Assembly: GCA_024811115.1 (NCBI GenBank)
Contig: JAKOGH010000718.1
Span: 1 to 29,218 of the forward strand
From: Terana coerulea
Lineage: Eukaryota > Basidiomycota > Agaricomycetes > Polyporales > Phanerochaetaceae
Direction: 5' to 3'
Length of the DNA stretch: 29,218 bases
The notes below the pieces were generated by a model. The model was not told the origin of the DNA. It made no database searches and saw only the letters and a program-made list of their open reading frames with translations. Positions 1 through 10,731 of the stretch are shown piece by piece; position 1 is the stretch's first letter, and each line of letters opens with the position of its first letter. The translations under genes were made by a program, and so were the position numbers.

Positions 1-996
1 ACTACAGCAAGTGTCTCTAGGTCCGCTCGAAGGTGATTCGACCTTGACAATGACTCGCAGCCTCGAGGCCATGCGGGCAGTGCTGCGGCGCCGGAGTTGG
101 TCGTAATCGGAACTCTTGAACGTTGAGCGTCCGGGATGTAGTGCCATTACGCATAGCTCGCTCACAGCTCGAAGAAAAGTAAGCAGTGAGGAAGGCACAG
201 TCTTGTAGGAACTAGCCCATCGATAGCGAGGTGTAGTCGAGTGAAAGGTAACAAAGACATCCAAGTCGGGTGCAGCGATTGCTTGCGGATTCCGGAAATG
301 ATATCGTAGTACTTGGCGATGCACATCACTGTATGCAGCAGGAAATACGGCATGGTATGTGTATACAGATGTAAGTCGTATTGCTTGAAGTCATGACGGT
401 CATGACGGTCAAGAGGAAGGCTGCATGAGCATGAAGCGCCCAGTAACGACCTGCCCTGGGGCAACCCTGGGGCGTCCGCTATCGTCCAACCTGAATTTGA
501 CCTGAATCCGATACTTAGCTGGGTACCAATGGGTTTGCAGGCCTGGGAACGCTGTCAATTAGATCGCTATATCTACGGCCTCACTGTTTGGATTGTTCAC
601 ACTAATCCCTCGTTCAGTTTTGAGAACGAACGCTTCCTCGGCGCGCACAGCGTAGATACTATTCGAGTAACCCATGGTTAGTACTAGTTACCTGGCACAA
701 CACAGTACCACGCAACAATTAAGCAGCAAGGGCACCACTGAGCAGTGTACAGAGGAACGTAGCAGCGAGTTGCACAGAAAACGCTTTACAGTGAAGCGTC
801 GGCACTATGCGCCATGACCCGAAACGACCAAGCTCACCCTCGATGGCAGATACCCGCACAGAAGACTTTCAAACTTACATGCACAGCGTGCATGGAGGAT
901 ACACACTCAAAGGATGTTCTAGAAATGTATTGCGTTTTGCAGAGCAAGGGGACACAACATCATACAAAACCACTCAATCCCGATATTAAAATAAAT
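1..996. other. Intergenic flank, no gene seen
   Basis: I see no convincing gene in this stretch. Open frames on both strands are short, lack recognisable motifs and show no ordered splice signals. The last part is the 3' flank of the porin gene on the minus strand. A short direct repeat of the 9-mer CATGACGGT lies near 390-410 and looks trivial. A terminal piece of a gene lying mostly outside the window cannot be excluded for the first few hundred bases. Confidence 0.5.
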
Positions 997-2094
997 TTAT
1001 CCCTCGAAGACGAAGTTGGCACCGATCTTGTGGGCGGGGCCGGAGGGGTGACCTCGTTGAGACGTTGTGTGTCAAGAGCAAGACCGAAGGACGCCTTGAC
1101 GCCGGGGCGGAGAGCCTGGGTGTAGCCTGGGGGAAAATGAGTACTGAAACCAGACACAACAAGAAACCGGACGCACCAAGGCCGAGGATACCGGCGTTGT
1201 TGATCTTGGCCTTCACGAAGGCAGCAGAGTCAAGGTAACTGATGGAAAGTTGAGAAGGACTTCTTCGATATAGACGTCATTGATACTCACGCCTTGGCGC
1301 CAACCTCGAGGTTGACGTTTTGGGTGGTAGCCTTCGTGTCGTAGGTAGCCTTGGCACCAGCCTCAACATCGGGGAGACACGGTGATAGTAGCTCGCGGAG
1401 AAGAGGTTGAGGTTGTTGAGACCCTGGACGGTGACAGCGTACTCGGGCGCGCTGAAGCCAACAGCAGCAGCGTAGCGGGTCACCTTACCCTCAGTGACGT
1501 TGTACGACGCCTCAGCGCCGAGGAGGAAGCCATCACGGCCAATGACGGTGTCAGCGGTGAAGGTCGGGCCCTGTATGCGGCTCAGTTAGGAAGCCTCTGG
1601 CATGTGGACGACGGATCACGGACCTTGAAAAGGTCGAGGAAGGCGCGGTGTGGAGACCGGGCTGCTTGTAGGTGGTGGTAATGAGAGCAGACTTGCCAGC
1701 GCCGTTGGCAGCGAGGGAGGTGTTCAGGTCGAACTTCAGGCCCTTGGCGAGGTGGTTTTCCGCCTCAACCTGAGTGCGCAGGAAGTTTGCGGTAGTCCAC
1801 GCTTGAGTGAAGACAAGGCCATGGGGCTTGTCGGTGTACTTCGCCTCGAGCTCGCCGCTGATCAAGTTGGTCTTGTCGTCCTGCTTTCCGGTAACCTTGA
1901 AGGCAACGTTGGAAGGCGTGACGGTCTTGACCTCAAGGTTGGTGCCGGCGAAGTGGTAGTCGCGGGCCAGCAAGTCGCCGGACGACTTGCCGAGATCCTA
2001 CGCGTCGCAAAACGCATTTTAGACGGTGCCACTGCGGCCGACAACGCCAAACGTACCTTCCAGGATGGGGGACGGGCTGAGGGAGGAGGGACAT
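997..2094 (-). CDS. por1: Mitochondrial outer-membrane porin (VDAC), five exons, four 1-base frameshifts
   Basis: Voltage-dependent anion channel, the beta-barrel of the mitochondrial outer membrane that passes ATP, ADP and other metabolites. Exons on the minus strand are 2057-2094, 1624-1997, 1291-1570, 1177-1238 and 997-1126. The introns are 59, 53, 52 and 50 nt, all GT-AG. Recognisable family blocks are LEVKTVTPSNVAFKV, ISGELEAKYTDKPHGLVFTQ, TADTVIGRDGFLLGAEASYN, KVTRYAAAVGFS and the C-terminal AHKIGANFVFEG, which ends at TAA 997-999. As read, the frame breaks once in each of exons 1, 2, 3 and 5. Each break is repaired by one extra C on the coding strand, at G-rich + strand sites 2067-2071, about 1647-1648, 1371-1374 and 1045-1048. 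With those bases the product would be about 295 aa, the normal VDAC length. All splice sites and exon phases are intact, so I infer a functional gene with sequencing deletions rather than a pseudogene, but the sequence alone cannot decide. The start ATG at 2094 gives an N terminus ending in PSWK before intron 1, as is usual for fungal porins. Confidence 0.93.
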
Positions 2095-2663
2095 GGTTGC
2101 AGAGGTTCGTGACGTTGAGAGGAAAGCGTGTGGCGAAATCTGACGTTTTTATGGGCTCCGGAAGTTTCCGTAGCCCCACGTATTTGTGCCTGCACACGTT
2201 CGATTCGCGGTCGGGTCTTGACCAGCCCAACCCGACCTCACGCGCTCTCTCGTCATCGTCGATGCTGCTGATGTCGACACCCTCGACGACGACGACGAGC
2301 ACATTTTCGACTTAAATGCGGTCTTACTGCGGGGCGTTCAACAAGCCCCGCTTAACCTCTTCTAATGGCCTCGCAGCTTGCACTACGCGACAAAACCGCA
2401 CTCTAGGTCTGCGTCAGTATATTGTCTCTGCCGAACCTACTCGTCGCCCGCAGCCATCGCTGCATCCGTCAACGACGCGCACGACGACGACAGGCGTCGG
2501 CAGGCGTGACACAAAACTTGCTTACATAATACGCGACCTGCAGCGTCCCCGGCCAATCAGCACGCTTGGCTTCCGACACTACACACCTTACCGCTGCACG
2601 TCGGGTTTGACAACATCGGCACGTGGATCGTCGGCGCAGTCAGTGAGGCGAGAAAATACTCCC
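2095..2663. promoter_or_regulatory. Divergent intergenic promoter region between porin and phosphatase
   Basis: This 569-base interval separates two genes transcribed away from each other and must carry both promoters. On the + side a CCAAT box (GGCCAATCAG, core 2553-2557) lies about 107 bases before the phosphatase ATG. On the - side is the TATA-like element at 2145-2155. An open frame from about 2316 runs in phase into the phosphatase start and would add an arginine-rich, acid-poor extension resembling a mitochondrial presequence. I think this is chance, because the ATG at 2664 gives the usual N terminus, but a longer isoform is possible. Confidence 0.5.
2145..2155 (-). promoter_or_regulatory. 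TATA-like element of the porin gene
   Basis: On the minus strand this reads CCCATAAAAAC, about 55 bases upstream of the porin ATG, and it is followed by a pyrimidine-rich leader. Position and sequence fit a TATA element, but no transcript start is known. Confidence 0.4.
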
Positions 2664-3239
2664 ATGCCGCTCAAGTACATTTCCCCGATGTGAGTACATC
2701 CGTTCCGTGGCGCCGCGGCGATGCTTAGGTGCAGCTTGCAGGAACTTGCTACCATCATCAAGAGTGACAAGGTTCCCTGGAAGGACTACTGTGTCATAGA
2801 TGTGCGCGACGATGACTGGCAGGGCGGGAACATCAAGGGATCCCGTAATTCACCCTCTCACGGGTTCCTACTCAAAGTGGACCAGCTTGTAGAGGAAACC
2901 AAGCAAGTTCCTACAGTCATCTTTCATTGCGCGCTGTCTCAGGTTCGGTGAGTACTGGTAGAGATTTACTGTGGCGCACGGCTTACATCATGTGCTCAGG
3001 GGCCCCAAGGCTGCTAGGGTAGGTGCAGTGGCTCATATTTTGTGTGAACTTACCATATTCCTCTGCGGTAGATCTACGCGGAGACGCGAAGTTTATTGCA
3101 AGCCGAAGGCGAAGACATTCCTCACGAGGTTCTCGTGCTACGCGGGGGCTTCACCGACTTCCAGGCGAAATTCAAGGACGACTCTCACCTTGTCGAGAAC
3201 TGGGACGCTGAGGTGTGGGCTTCGGAGTGGTCGGTATAG
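2664..3239 (+). CDS. Rhodanese-fold small phosphatase (Cdc25/Ych1/Acr2-like)
   Basis: Single-domain rhodanese protein of 141 aa, of the fungal Cdc25-like phosphatase / Acr2 arsenate reductase type. Exons are 2664-2689, 2735-2947, 3000-3018 and 3072-3239. Introns are 45, 52 and 53 nt, and all phases close to one open frame ending at TAG 3237-3239. The active-site loop FHCALSQVRG gives HCX5R with Cys74 and Arg80, the signature of the Cdc25-class loop. Upstream, VIDVRDDDWQGGNIKGS is the conserved rhodanese segment. The first intron has two possible acceptors, at 2728 and 2734, both in frame; I prefer 2734 (45 nt) because a 39 nt intron would be very short. The gene carries no frame defects. Likely activity is dephosphorylation of phosphotyrosine or phosphothreonine proteins; arsenate reduction is possible in this family and cannot be told apart from sequence. 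Confidence 0.9.
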
Positions 3240-3594
3240 CAGATGGCCATACAGTCGTCTACACTGCAGGAATGGTAAGGTCGTAGATGTCTTCGGTAGT
3301 CTTGTGACATTATTCAGCATTGTTCTACACCGTCTCTTACAGCCTCCGTTTGTGGCTGTCCCCGTGGCCGAACATCATAACTGTCCAGCGTCGAGCATAT
3401 AGTCAAGTCAATTCTGGTTGGTACGAATCTTCGATGAGGGGTCGATGTCCCTCCGCTATATATGCGCCATACAATAGCTCGTCACAGTGTTAACGTGACT
3501 TGGCTCGAGACTATCATTGTCAGGGTACGTACGCTAATTATACATATGATCGGTTGCACTGAGAATATTACGTACATGGCATCCCCTTGCAAAC
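3240..3594. other. Convergent 3' intergenic region
   Basis: This lies between the 3' ends of the phosphatase (+) and F-box copy 1 (-). I see no gene, repeat or structured element in it. Confidence 0.6.
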
Positions 3595-4917
3595 CTACTC
3601 TATCGCAAAGTTCAACAGCCTCGCGGAACGTCCAGAAAGACTCTCTTGGAAAAATTGCGCTATTCGCTGCTGCCAAGCTGCATTGGCAGCCTCATCCGCT
3701 TTCGAAAGATGACCCAAGTCCGCCTTGATCTGCAAGCTTTGTAGCCCATTAAAACGAGCGACGAAACTGTCGAAAAGCGACCAATCCAGCTCTCGTAGGC
3801 GATTATCCGCGTCGCTGAGCAGCTCGGACGGCGACAGAGAGAATTCAGTGAAAGGCGGTGCTCGCATACAGATGCGAAGAACGATCGTTTTCAATTCAAC
3901 GGTAGTGGCGGAATAACGGCTGATGGCCTGCATGAGGGTGACCCAGTGCGACAGTCGAGACTCTTGAGAACGGCGGGGTGTCGGGGACCCTATCAGAAAC
4001 GTTACGCCGAAAGAAAGGGACTGCAGGTCGCGATATCCTTCTGGAATTGCTAACCGAGTGTTCTCGTCGTTGGAGTGACATTCCAGGATGCCGAGGTCGA
4101 GCGACGTCAAGTTAGGGGGATCAATGGCTGGCTGTAGCACATCTAGTACGTATGCGGGGAAGATCGAAAAGCCACCTTGGATTTGTAGCGAGTCCACTCG
4201 CGTGTGGGACGAAGGGCTGGATGAAGGGATATGTGAGGATTGGATGATACGGCATGATGTGAAAGTGAGAAGGGATATGCGAGCGAAGTGGTTCAAGAGG
4301 GAAGTGAGAACGTATGACTTCAGGCGTTTGACGTTCGTGATATCGAGTAAATCCAGATTACGACGCTCCTGAGGCTTTCGGGGCAGCATACCGGTCTTCA
4401 GCAGATCTATGCGATGTATGTTGCACAGACGCAAAGATCGCAGTACGGGAAGGAGGTCCAAAACGTCAAACAGTCGGTCCAACGCAAACGTTCTCATACT
4501 CTCCAGATCAAGCAACGACCGAATCCTATCCAGGTCAGTGCTCGTGACCTCGTCTATCGAGGGCGTGCGTGTGAATGATAGCGAGAGGTGCCGGAGATTT
4601 TGGCGTATTATGGGAGAGCCAGCGAGGAAGATAGCCAGTCCTTCTGGAGTCTTGTATTCACTGCGGCATAGGCACGGGTCCACTACGATGAGGCCGTATT
4701 CTATTTGTTGATAATGAGGGCATTTGGGCCAACTTCTACGTCGAAACAGATGCATCGCAGCCGACTGGACCCAAGCGCGGCATACGAGAGCGCAGTGGCG
4801 TAGCGCAGCCGTGTCGTTGTGGAGGTAGTCGATGATGATATCTGCCAACTCCTGTGGGACTCATGGTGTCCCCGTCTCCATCATCTCGTACGACTGGCCA
4901 GTCGTCTTCATAGACAT
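3595..4917 (-). pseudogene. F-box protein copy 1, in-frame stop at codon 19
   Basis: Single-exon frame of 441 codons from ATG 4917 to TAG 3595-3597. After the N-terminal tail it has an F-box-like helix set (VPQELADIIIDYL, then RHCALVCRAWVQSA), followed by a leucine-rich region of about 350 residues with repeated LxxLDL/LxSLxL patterns, the architecture of agaricomycete F-box substrate receptors for SCF ubiquitin ligases. Codon 19 is TGA (4861-4863) where the paralogue at 24941 has Arg in PRLPQEL. The difference is one C-to-T change in a CpG (CGA to TGA). No ATG lies between this stop and the F-box, so the F-box cannot be made by simple downstream initiation. Everything after the stop is open for 422 codons, so the nonsense change is recent, an allele, or an error. 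A 60 nt intron with GTATGT donor (4934-4993) lies just upstream of the ATG. Confidence 0.75.
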
Positions 4918-4933
4918 CTGACAGCCTCGCAAT

Positions 4934-4993
4934 CTACGGATCCGTGAGTTACGGTTAATGCTGAACGCTAACACCAAAGTACTCGTCACATAC
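4934..4993 (-). other. Putative 5' UTR intron of F-box copy 1
   Basis: The minus strand reads GTATGTGACG at the donor (4993), with ATTAACCG/TAACTCAC branch-like sequence and an acceptor CCGTAG at 4934, 60 nt in all, 16 bases before the ATG. The paralogue has a 62 nt intron in the equivalent place, which supports it. Confidence 0.5.
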
Positions 4994-5038
4994 CTGCCGA
5001 AGACTCAAACGAGGTATTGCTAGTAGTATTGGAGGCGA

Positions 5039-5497
5039 ATGAGCGTCGCTGTCCTGGTCGAGGACCGGGGAGAGGAAAGCCCCTACACCGATATCGATGC
5101 TACCCATGGACACTTGTATATGCCAGCACGGCCCGCCGACCAAGGATCAAACCCAAGTACAGGCCAGCGGCGCGTATACATCAGTAAGGCTTTCCCAGTG
5201 CCCACATCGTGGATCTTCATAGCCTCGTTCCGGGGTTCTGCCACCATCTCAGATGATCACTGTGAGCATGGACACAACCCAGGTACAACGTGTGAGAAGA
5301 ATATGCTCTGCTGTGAGACATGCATTTCAGGACTCACCGAAGTGCTGCCAGACGAGCAAGGGATGGCGGCCCCGAGTGGCGATACGATTGCGCTGCATGA
5401 ATGGATTGCACGTATTGCTGAGGGAGTTATTGCGCAACGACGAGTAGTATGTGCGCGAGGTACGACGAAGGGATGGCTACGACTAGAACGAACATAG
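5039..5497 (+). CDS. Hypothetical protein with Cys/His cluster, doubtful
   Basis: An ATG-initiated open frame of 152 codons. I recognise no family. The one notable segment is around residues 73-96, HCEHGHNPGTTCEKNMLCC plus a further ETC, which has Cys and His spacing that could bind a metal. No introns, signal peptide or membrane segment are apparent. It lies in what should be the leader and promoter of the divergently oriented F-box copy 1, so it may be an accidental frame. Confidence 0.22.
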   Translation: MSVAVLVEDRGEESPYTDIDATHGHLYMPARPADQGSNPSTGQRRVYISKAFPVPTSWIFIASFRGSATISDDHCEHGHNPGTTCEKNMLCCETCISGLTEVLPDEQGMAAPSGDTIALHEWIARIAEGVIAQRRVVCARGTTKGWLRLERT

Positions 5498-5855
5498 AAT
5501 GTCCTCTCGGAGTTCGTGTCCGGGCAAGAAACCGAAATTAGAGTATTACACAAGCATCTAAAAGTGGTTGCTTGGCATTTCGGCCGCGCGCGTAGACATC
5601 CAGGACCGTTCAGCTACTCACTAAATCTCTTAGTCCTTGTAGCTGATGTAAATGGTCGCTACGTCGGGAGCACTGAGGAGATAGTCATGATTTGTGCGTA
5701 CATTCATTATGACACTAGACAATACAGAGTACAGGGAATCGTACAAGCAGACCGAAGGACGTGCGGAGACAACAGACAACAGCATGACAATCCAAGCGAT
5801 ACAACGAATGTGCAAGAAGGATAGAGACGAGAGAGATGCGATACACGAACACATA
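5498..5855. other. 3' flank of EF-3 copy 1
   Basis: This is non-coding as far as I can see. The part next to the EF-3 stop shows only patchy resemblance to the corresponding 3' flank of EF-3 copy 2 (19980-20136), for example ACAATACAGAG against ACGATACAGAG and a shared ACAAGNNNGACCGA stretch. That suggests an old common 3' UTR that has diverged much more than the coding sequence. Confidence 0.5.
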
Positions 5856-8800
5856 TTACAACTCTTCATCAGTGAACACCTCCTCGCCACGCTTCCGCCG
5901 TGCGATGCGGTCCTTCTTCGCTTTGCGTGCCTCGGCCGCGGTGAGCTTCTTGACCTTCTTCGCCTCAATCTTGTTGCCCATAGCGTCGTACTGATCCTCC
6001 TCCTCGCCAGCCTTCTTGTCAATACGCGGCCCGGAGCCCTGGCCCTCCACCCAGTTGTGGCCCGACGCCTCGAGCCGACCGTCACGCATCGCCCAGACCT
6101 CCTTGCACAGCGACTCCGAGAAGTCGCGGTTGTGCGTGATGACGAGCACACCGCCCTCGAACTCCTTGAGCGCCTTGATGAGCGCCGCGAGCGACTCGCG
6201 ATCGAGGTAGTTCGTCGGCTCGTCGAGACACATGATGTGCGGCCGACGCCAGGTCGCGGCGCCGAGGACGACCTTGACCTTCTGTCCACCGGAGAGACCG
6301 CGCATGGTGTTGTGCGAGACAAACTCGGCGTCGAGGCCGAAGTCGGCGAAGTGCTTCTCGATCTCACGACGGACGAGCGGGCGGAGGAGACCGAGACGCT
6401 GCGCCTCGCGCGTGTCGACCTCAAGCACCTTCTTCTCGAAGCCACGCTTGAGGAGCTCGTCACGCGGCATCCAGATGTTCTCCGACGACGACATGCCCTT
6501 GAACGAGATCTCATACTCGTAGGACTGCTTGAGCTTCTTGCGGTTCAGGATCTCGTCGATGATGCGCTTCTGGCCCTCGACGATGACGATACCGCCCTCC
6601 TTCATCTTCTGTTGCTCCTCCTCGGTGATCTGGCGCGACTCCTTCATCATCTCCTCGAGATCCTCGCCCGTCTGGTAACGCCAGAGCATGTACTCCAGAG
6701 GCGTCTTGTCGAGGTGCTGGTCGATGTGGTGGAAGGCGTGCTGGGCGACGTAGCCGATGACCAAGTTGGGGTGCTTCCAGGTCTCGCCACCGCAGTTGGG
6801 TTCGGTGTCGCCGATGAGGAGCTTGACGAGAGTCGACTTGCCGGATCCGTTGGGACCGAGGACGGCGACACGGGAAGAGAGGGAGACTTGGAGCGTAATG
6901 TCGAACAACTGCTGCTTCGTCTGCGTAGGGTACTTGAAGCCGACCTTGCGCATCTTGATCAGCGACTTCTCCTTGGTCTTGACACCCTCGAGCAGCGGGG
7001 GCTCGGGGAGCTTGAACTGGTAGTCCTCAGCTGCCTCGAGCGTGTAGTACGAGCGGGCCTCGGGGACCTGCTTCATGAACGCCTCGAGGTTCCCGCGGTA
7101 GCGACGAAGCTTGAAGCGGTTCAGATGAAGGACGTCGGTGATCGTGTTGTTCAAGAAACCAGAGTCGTGCGAGACGATGACTACAATTATGTTAATGCTG
7201 TTCGAAAATCAAGAGCGAAAGGATACGTACTGGAAGTGCAGGTCGTGAGGCCGGTAAGGTAACCCTCGAGCCAGGCAACGTTGACGACATCCAGATGGTT
7301 GGTAGGCTCGTCGAGCAAGAGGATGTCGGCCTTGAACAGCATCGCACGGGCGAGCGCGAGCTTCATCTTCCAGCCACCAGAGAGCGAGCCGATCGAGCTC
7401 GCCTGACGCTCGTCCGAGAAGCCGACTGAAGCGAGGGTCTCGATGACCTCCTCCTTGCCTGCCTGGATACGCGTGTCGGAGAGGATGAACTCGAGAATAG
7501 TGGTCTCCTCCTCGGAGCCGTCAATGTCGTGCTCGACGTAGAAGGTGCGGACCTCGTCGGGCGACGGGAAGCCTTCAACCTGGCCGTTGGTGATAGCCCT
7601 CATGAGCGTCGACTTGCCAGTACCGTTCCGGCCGCAAAGACCGTAGCGATGACCACGCTTGAGACGGAGGGTGGCGGTGTTGAGCAGGATCTTGGCACCG
7701 TAGGCAAGCGAAAACTGGCAGTTGCACAGATCTTCACCCTCCTCCTCGTCCTCAAGCGTCTCGCCCTCCTCGTCGCCGATGGTGGCGGACTTGACAGCCC
7801 ACTCGTTGACGATAGCGACAGGCTCGGGTGTCGAAGTGAGGAACTTGATGTAGGGGATGAGGGTCTGCCACTGGGCAGTGTCAAACTCCTTGGCGTTGAC
7901 GAGCGCGGCAGCAAGGTTGGACGCATACATGGTCTCGATGTTGCCGGCAGAGACAGTAGCACCCGCGTGCTTGTAGATGCCGAGGAGGGTGTGCGCAAGG
8001 TGCTTCTCGTCTGCGAGCTTGAGAGGAGGAAGGTCAGAGCCGTCTCCGTGGGGGACGTTGCCGACCTGACGGAGCGTCGCAATAGCGCGTCCGACGACTT
8101 GGCGAGCCTCAGGGTCGCCGATGGTGGTCTCGACCTTGAGCAGCCCAGGAAGCAGCTTGGGGATGAAGGGGCGGACGGTCACCTCGGAGTCGACAAGCTT
8201 GGCCATGTTGTCGGTGATGCTACCCGAGCGCATTTAGCGATCTATGGACATGCGAGACGGCGTGGACACTCACACAGCGACCTTGCGCTTGGTCGCGGTC
8301 AGCTTCTCGGAAAGACCACGAGAAAGGAGAGGGACCATGAGGGACAGAGTGGGCGAGTCAACCTCCGAAACGAATGTGGTGGCGGACAGAAGGCCGATGG
8401 TGGGCACAACCTTCTCGACAGGGTTGATAAGAGAGTCAATAAGCGCAGGAATAAAGCGTTCGATATCCTTGTTCGAGATGAGAGCGGTGGCCTTTTCAAG
8501 CGTGGCACGGGCTGCCTTCTTCACGTCGGCTTTGGTGTCCCAGATCGCCTCCGCCAGTACGGGAACAATGTCGGGCGTGAGACGGCCGATTTGTGCGGGG
8601 CAGGTCGCGATAAGCTGGTCGAGGACGGTCAACGACCCCGTCTTCAACTGCCACTTGCCGGCAGTTTTGATTTCGTGGAGAAGGGCAGGGAGAACCAGGC
8701 CAGCTGCCCATGTGTTCATGTTCGCAGCGTACTGCCGGACCGCCTCGACGGCCGCCGTCCTGGCAGCGGGCGTCTTATCGGCGAAGCCTTCGAGGAGGGC

Positions 8801-9124
8801 AGCGTAGAGACCATTGTCGATGAAGAGCGGCTCAAGGGCACGGATGCCCGCGGTCTGCGAGATGGTGGACACGGCGTTTGCAGCCGCCTCCCGAGTAGCT
8901 GGTGACTTCTTGTCGCCGAGAGCTTTAACGACCGCGTCGATGAAACCAATCGATTGGAGAGCGCGAGGGCCATCCTTTTCGGCGAGAGCAGCAAGCTGAG
9001 CGGCCGCGGCCTCGCGAGCAGCCTTGTCGGCGACAAAGAGACCAGAGACATCGAATTGGCCTTCAGCGGGGGCGACGGCGGCCTTGAGGGAAGTGGGGGC
9101 AGCGTTGGCGGTCATGGCTGGCAT
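5856..9124 (-). CDS. TEF3: Translation elongation factor 3 (EF-3), copy 1, intact
   Basis: EF-3 is the ribosome-bound ABC-F type ATPase that helps release E-site tRNA and deliver aminoacyl-tRNA with eEF1A in fungi. Exons are 8274-9124, 7231-8219 and 5856-7180, with introns of 54 and 50 nt. The product is 1054 aa, close to the 1044 aa of the yeast factor. Domains in order: HEAT repeats (about 30-330), helical bundle, ABC1 with Walker [10 protein letters not shown] (480-488), signature LSGGW (563-567) and Walker [13 protein letters not shown] (from 583); ABC2 with Walker [10 protein letters not shown] (722-730), signature LSGGQ (909-913), Walker [13 protein letters not shown] (from 929) and switch histidine in ITHNRDF; a chromodomain-like insertion inside ABC2 (about 807-870); and a lysine/arginine-rich tail. 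The stop is TAA at 5856-5858. There are two nearby ATGs, at codons 1 and 4; I take the first, directly after a TGTGTAG acceptor of a probable leader intron. No defects are seen, so this is probably the main functional copy. Confidence 0.97.
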
Positions 9125-9188
9125 CTACACAGCGATTTGGCTGTGACATAGTCAAGATGTGATGCTTTGGATGCAAGACACGACTCAC
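9125..9188 (-). other. Probable 5' UTR intron of EF-3 copy 1
   Basis: On the minus strand a GTGAGTCG donor (9188), a TTGACTATG branch-like motif and a CTGTGTAG acceptor (9125) directly abut the ATG. It is 64 nt long and is conserved in copy 2. Confidence 0.6.
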
Positions 9189-9440
9189 AATGAGGTATGG
9201 GGTAATCTGAAGGAGCTACTTGTGATGTGCGGAACGCGTGAAAAGGCCAAGCGTCGGACAAGGATGCAGCACACTCTATTCTATTCTGGCCGGAGCCTAC
9301 GCAGAGCACTGTCAATGTCGTTGCTTCTCGAATGTTGTGGACGGTGAAGCTGACCGTCTAGGGGTACACGAAAGGCAAGAGAAGCGAAAAGAGTGGGGAA
9401 AGCGTGTAAGTTCTGCCAGGCCAGACTATGAGCGAGGGCG

Positions 9441-9738
9441 CGGCGGCACAGCTGGGTGGGCGCATCGCTGCGTCGTGGTGGTCGTGGAGAGACGCGGACG
9501 TGTCGATCGCGGCGGGCTTCTTGAGATAGATGGGCGCCAATCGCCGATCGCGGTGACATAGCTTCGCCCTCGTCGAGGCAATCGACGCGAACTAGAAACG
9601 ATCCTTATGCACCTTTCTGGGTACTAGATACACGTTTCTAGGTGCTATAATGACTGCGAGGTGCTGACGAACGTGTCCAAGGCAGCGGAACGAGCGGGAG
9701 CGGGAGCGGGAGGGTCTCTCTCGTCGCGTCCGGATTGG
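9441..9738. other. Spacer upstream of EF-3 copy 1
   Basis: GC-rich sequence unique to copy 1. It presumably contains the distal EF-3 promoter on the minus strand and the promoter of the + strand intron-bearing unit that follows. A short tandem run of GGGAGC units lies near 9695-9710 and an inverted CCAAT box (GGATTGGCTC) at about 9731-9740. Confidence 0.4.
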
Positions 9739-9739
9739 C

Positions 9740-10731
9740 TCCTCTCCCATCGCCATGTCCCATCAATCCGTGCTCAAACGCCCATTACCCAGCTCTTTCC
9801 CTTCCTCTGCCACCTTCCTCTCACTTTACTCGCTGGTCCGAGTTCTGCGACGGGCAATACGTCTGAAATGAATAAACAGTGAGTATACTGACCTTGGCCG
9901 ATTTGGACGAGTGCTAACCGTGCGACTTTCAGGCTGTGTCTTTCGCTTTCCCGTCCTCGCTCGCCGGATCCACTTCTGTCGTCTCGGGCCAAACCAGCGA
10001 GTGACAAGCCACCGTAAGTAGCTCTGACGCCTAGGGTCTAAAGAACCAGGAACGCTGGCTGACCTTGGTCGTAGGAAGGCGATACATACCGTCAAAGCGA
10101 AATGACCGTCGTAAACGCTAAAGCAGCGATAGGAGGGGGATGTGGGACACTAGAGGTGCGCGGGACGTTGGAATCAACCCGGTATGCATGCTGACGGGCT
10201 GGCAGATGGCAGCAGTCGCAAACCGACGGTTGAAGGTGCTCGGCGAATGCGCGCACAAGCCCTCGACGGACGAAGATTGCAACACCTCGCGCAGCATAAA
10301 GGCTGACCGAAGACGTCCATCCACACCGCCTTGGTCGCCGGAAGTCGATCCATCGTGATGTCGTCGAACGCCGGCCATCTCCCTGCGTCTCGCACACCGC
10401 CCGCGTCGCATGCGCTAGAAGACCACACACGACGGACAGCCCCGCTCGCGGGATCGCGACATATCGTGTCAAAGCCGTACACGCCGCTCGCAGGACGGGT
10501 CGCGGGACGTCGATATATGGTGACTTTGTCGTTCGGAGTCCAGTAAGTACCGCGCTCGTCGTGCGCAGGCTGATGCTGACGTGCGCAACATAGTGCCCAT
10601 CATCTGTATCACGCGTCGCTGGACCCCCGCTCGCGGGACGTCGATACAGGGTGACATTGTGGTACCGGAGACGGTGAGGTCGCGCTCGCTGCGCCTAGGC
10701 TCACGCTGACATGCGTGCTTGTTCCGGGTAG
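9740..10731 (+). ncRNA. Candidate spliced non-coding transcript with four intron-like sequences
   Basis: A pyrimidine-rich, promoter-like start (9740-9850) is followed by four clean fungal-type introns: 9879-9932 (GTGAGT, TGCTAAC, TTTCAG), 10014-10074 (GTAAGT, GGCTGACC, TCGTAG), 10543-10593 (GTAAGT, GCTGAC, CATAG) and 10674-10731 (GTGAGG, CGCTGAC, GGGTAG). The sequence between them carries no consistent reading frame and no recognised protein. A 38-codon frame starts at the ATG near 9756 and stops just before the first donor. The introns at 10543 and 10674 resemble each other, as do their flanking exons, so part of this unit grew by tandem duplication of an exon plus intron. I infer a spliced non-coding RNA or a decayed gene. 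No transcript data are available to prove splicing. Confidence 0.3.

Larger units (their letters stand above)
5856..9440 (-). repeat. Duplicated EF-3 segment, copy 1
   Basis: This segment recurs at 20137-23730 in the same orientation, offset 14282 bases. Similarity covers the coding exons, both introns, the leader intron and about 250 bases of promoter, and stops abruptly after the 11-mer GAGCGAGGGCG. On the 3' side similarity falls off at the stop codon. Confidence 0.95.

Noticed and set aside
2190..2215. GTTCGATTC resembling a tRNA B box
   Set aside because: No matching A box, acceptor stem or anticodon arm at proper distances.
2316..2693. Arginine/threonine-rich frame in phase with the phosphatase start
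   Set aside because: Could be a mitochondrial presequence, but it covers the promoter and CCAAT box, and the ATG at 2664 gives the normal family N terminus.
5694..7262. Long + strand frame (over 500 codons) opposite EF-3 copy 1
   Set aside because: Antisense shadow of the EF-3 coding sequence; it is leucine, aspartate and valine rich as expected from reverse-complemented GC-rich codons, and the same shadow exists opposite copy 2.
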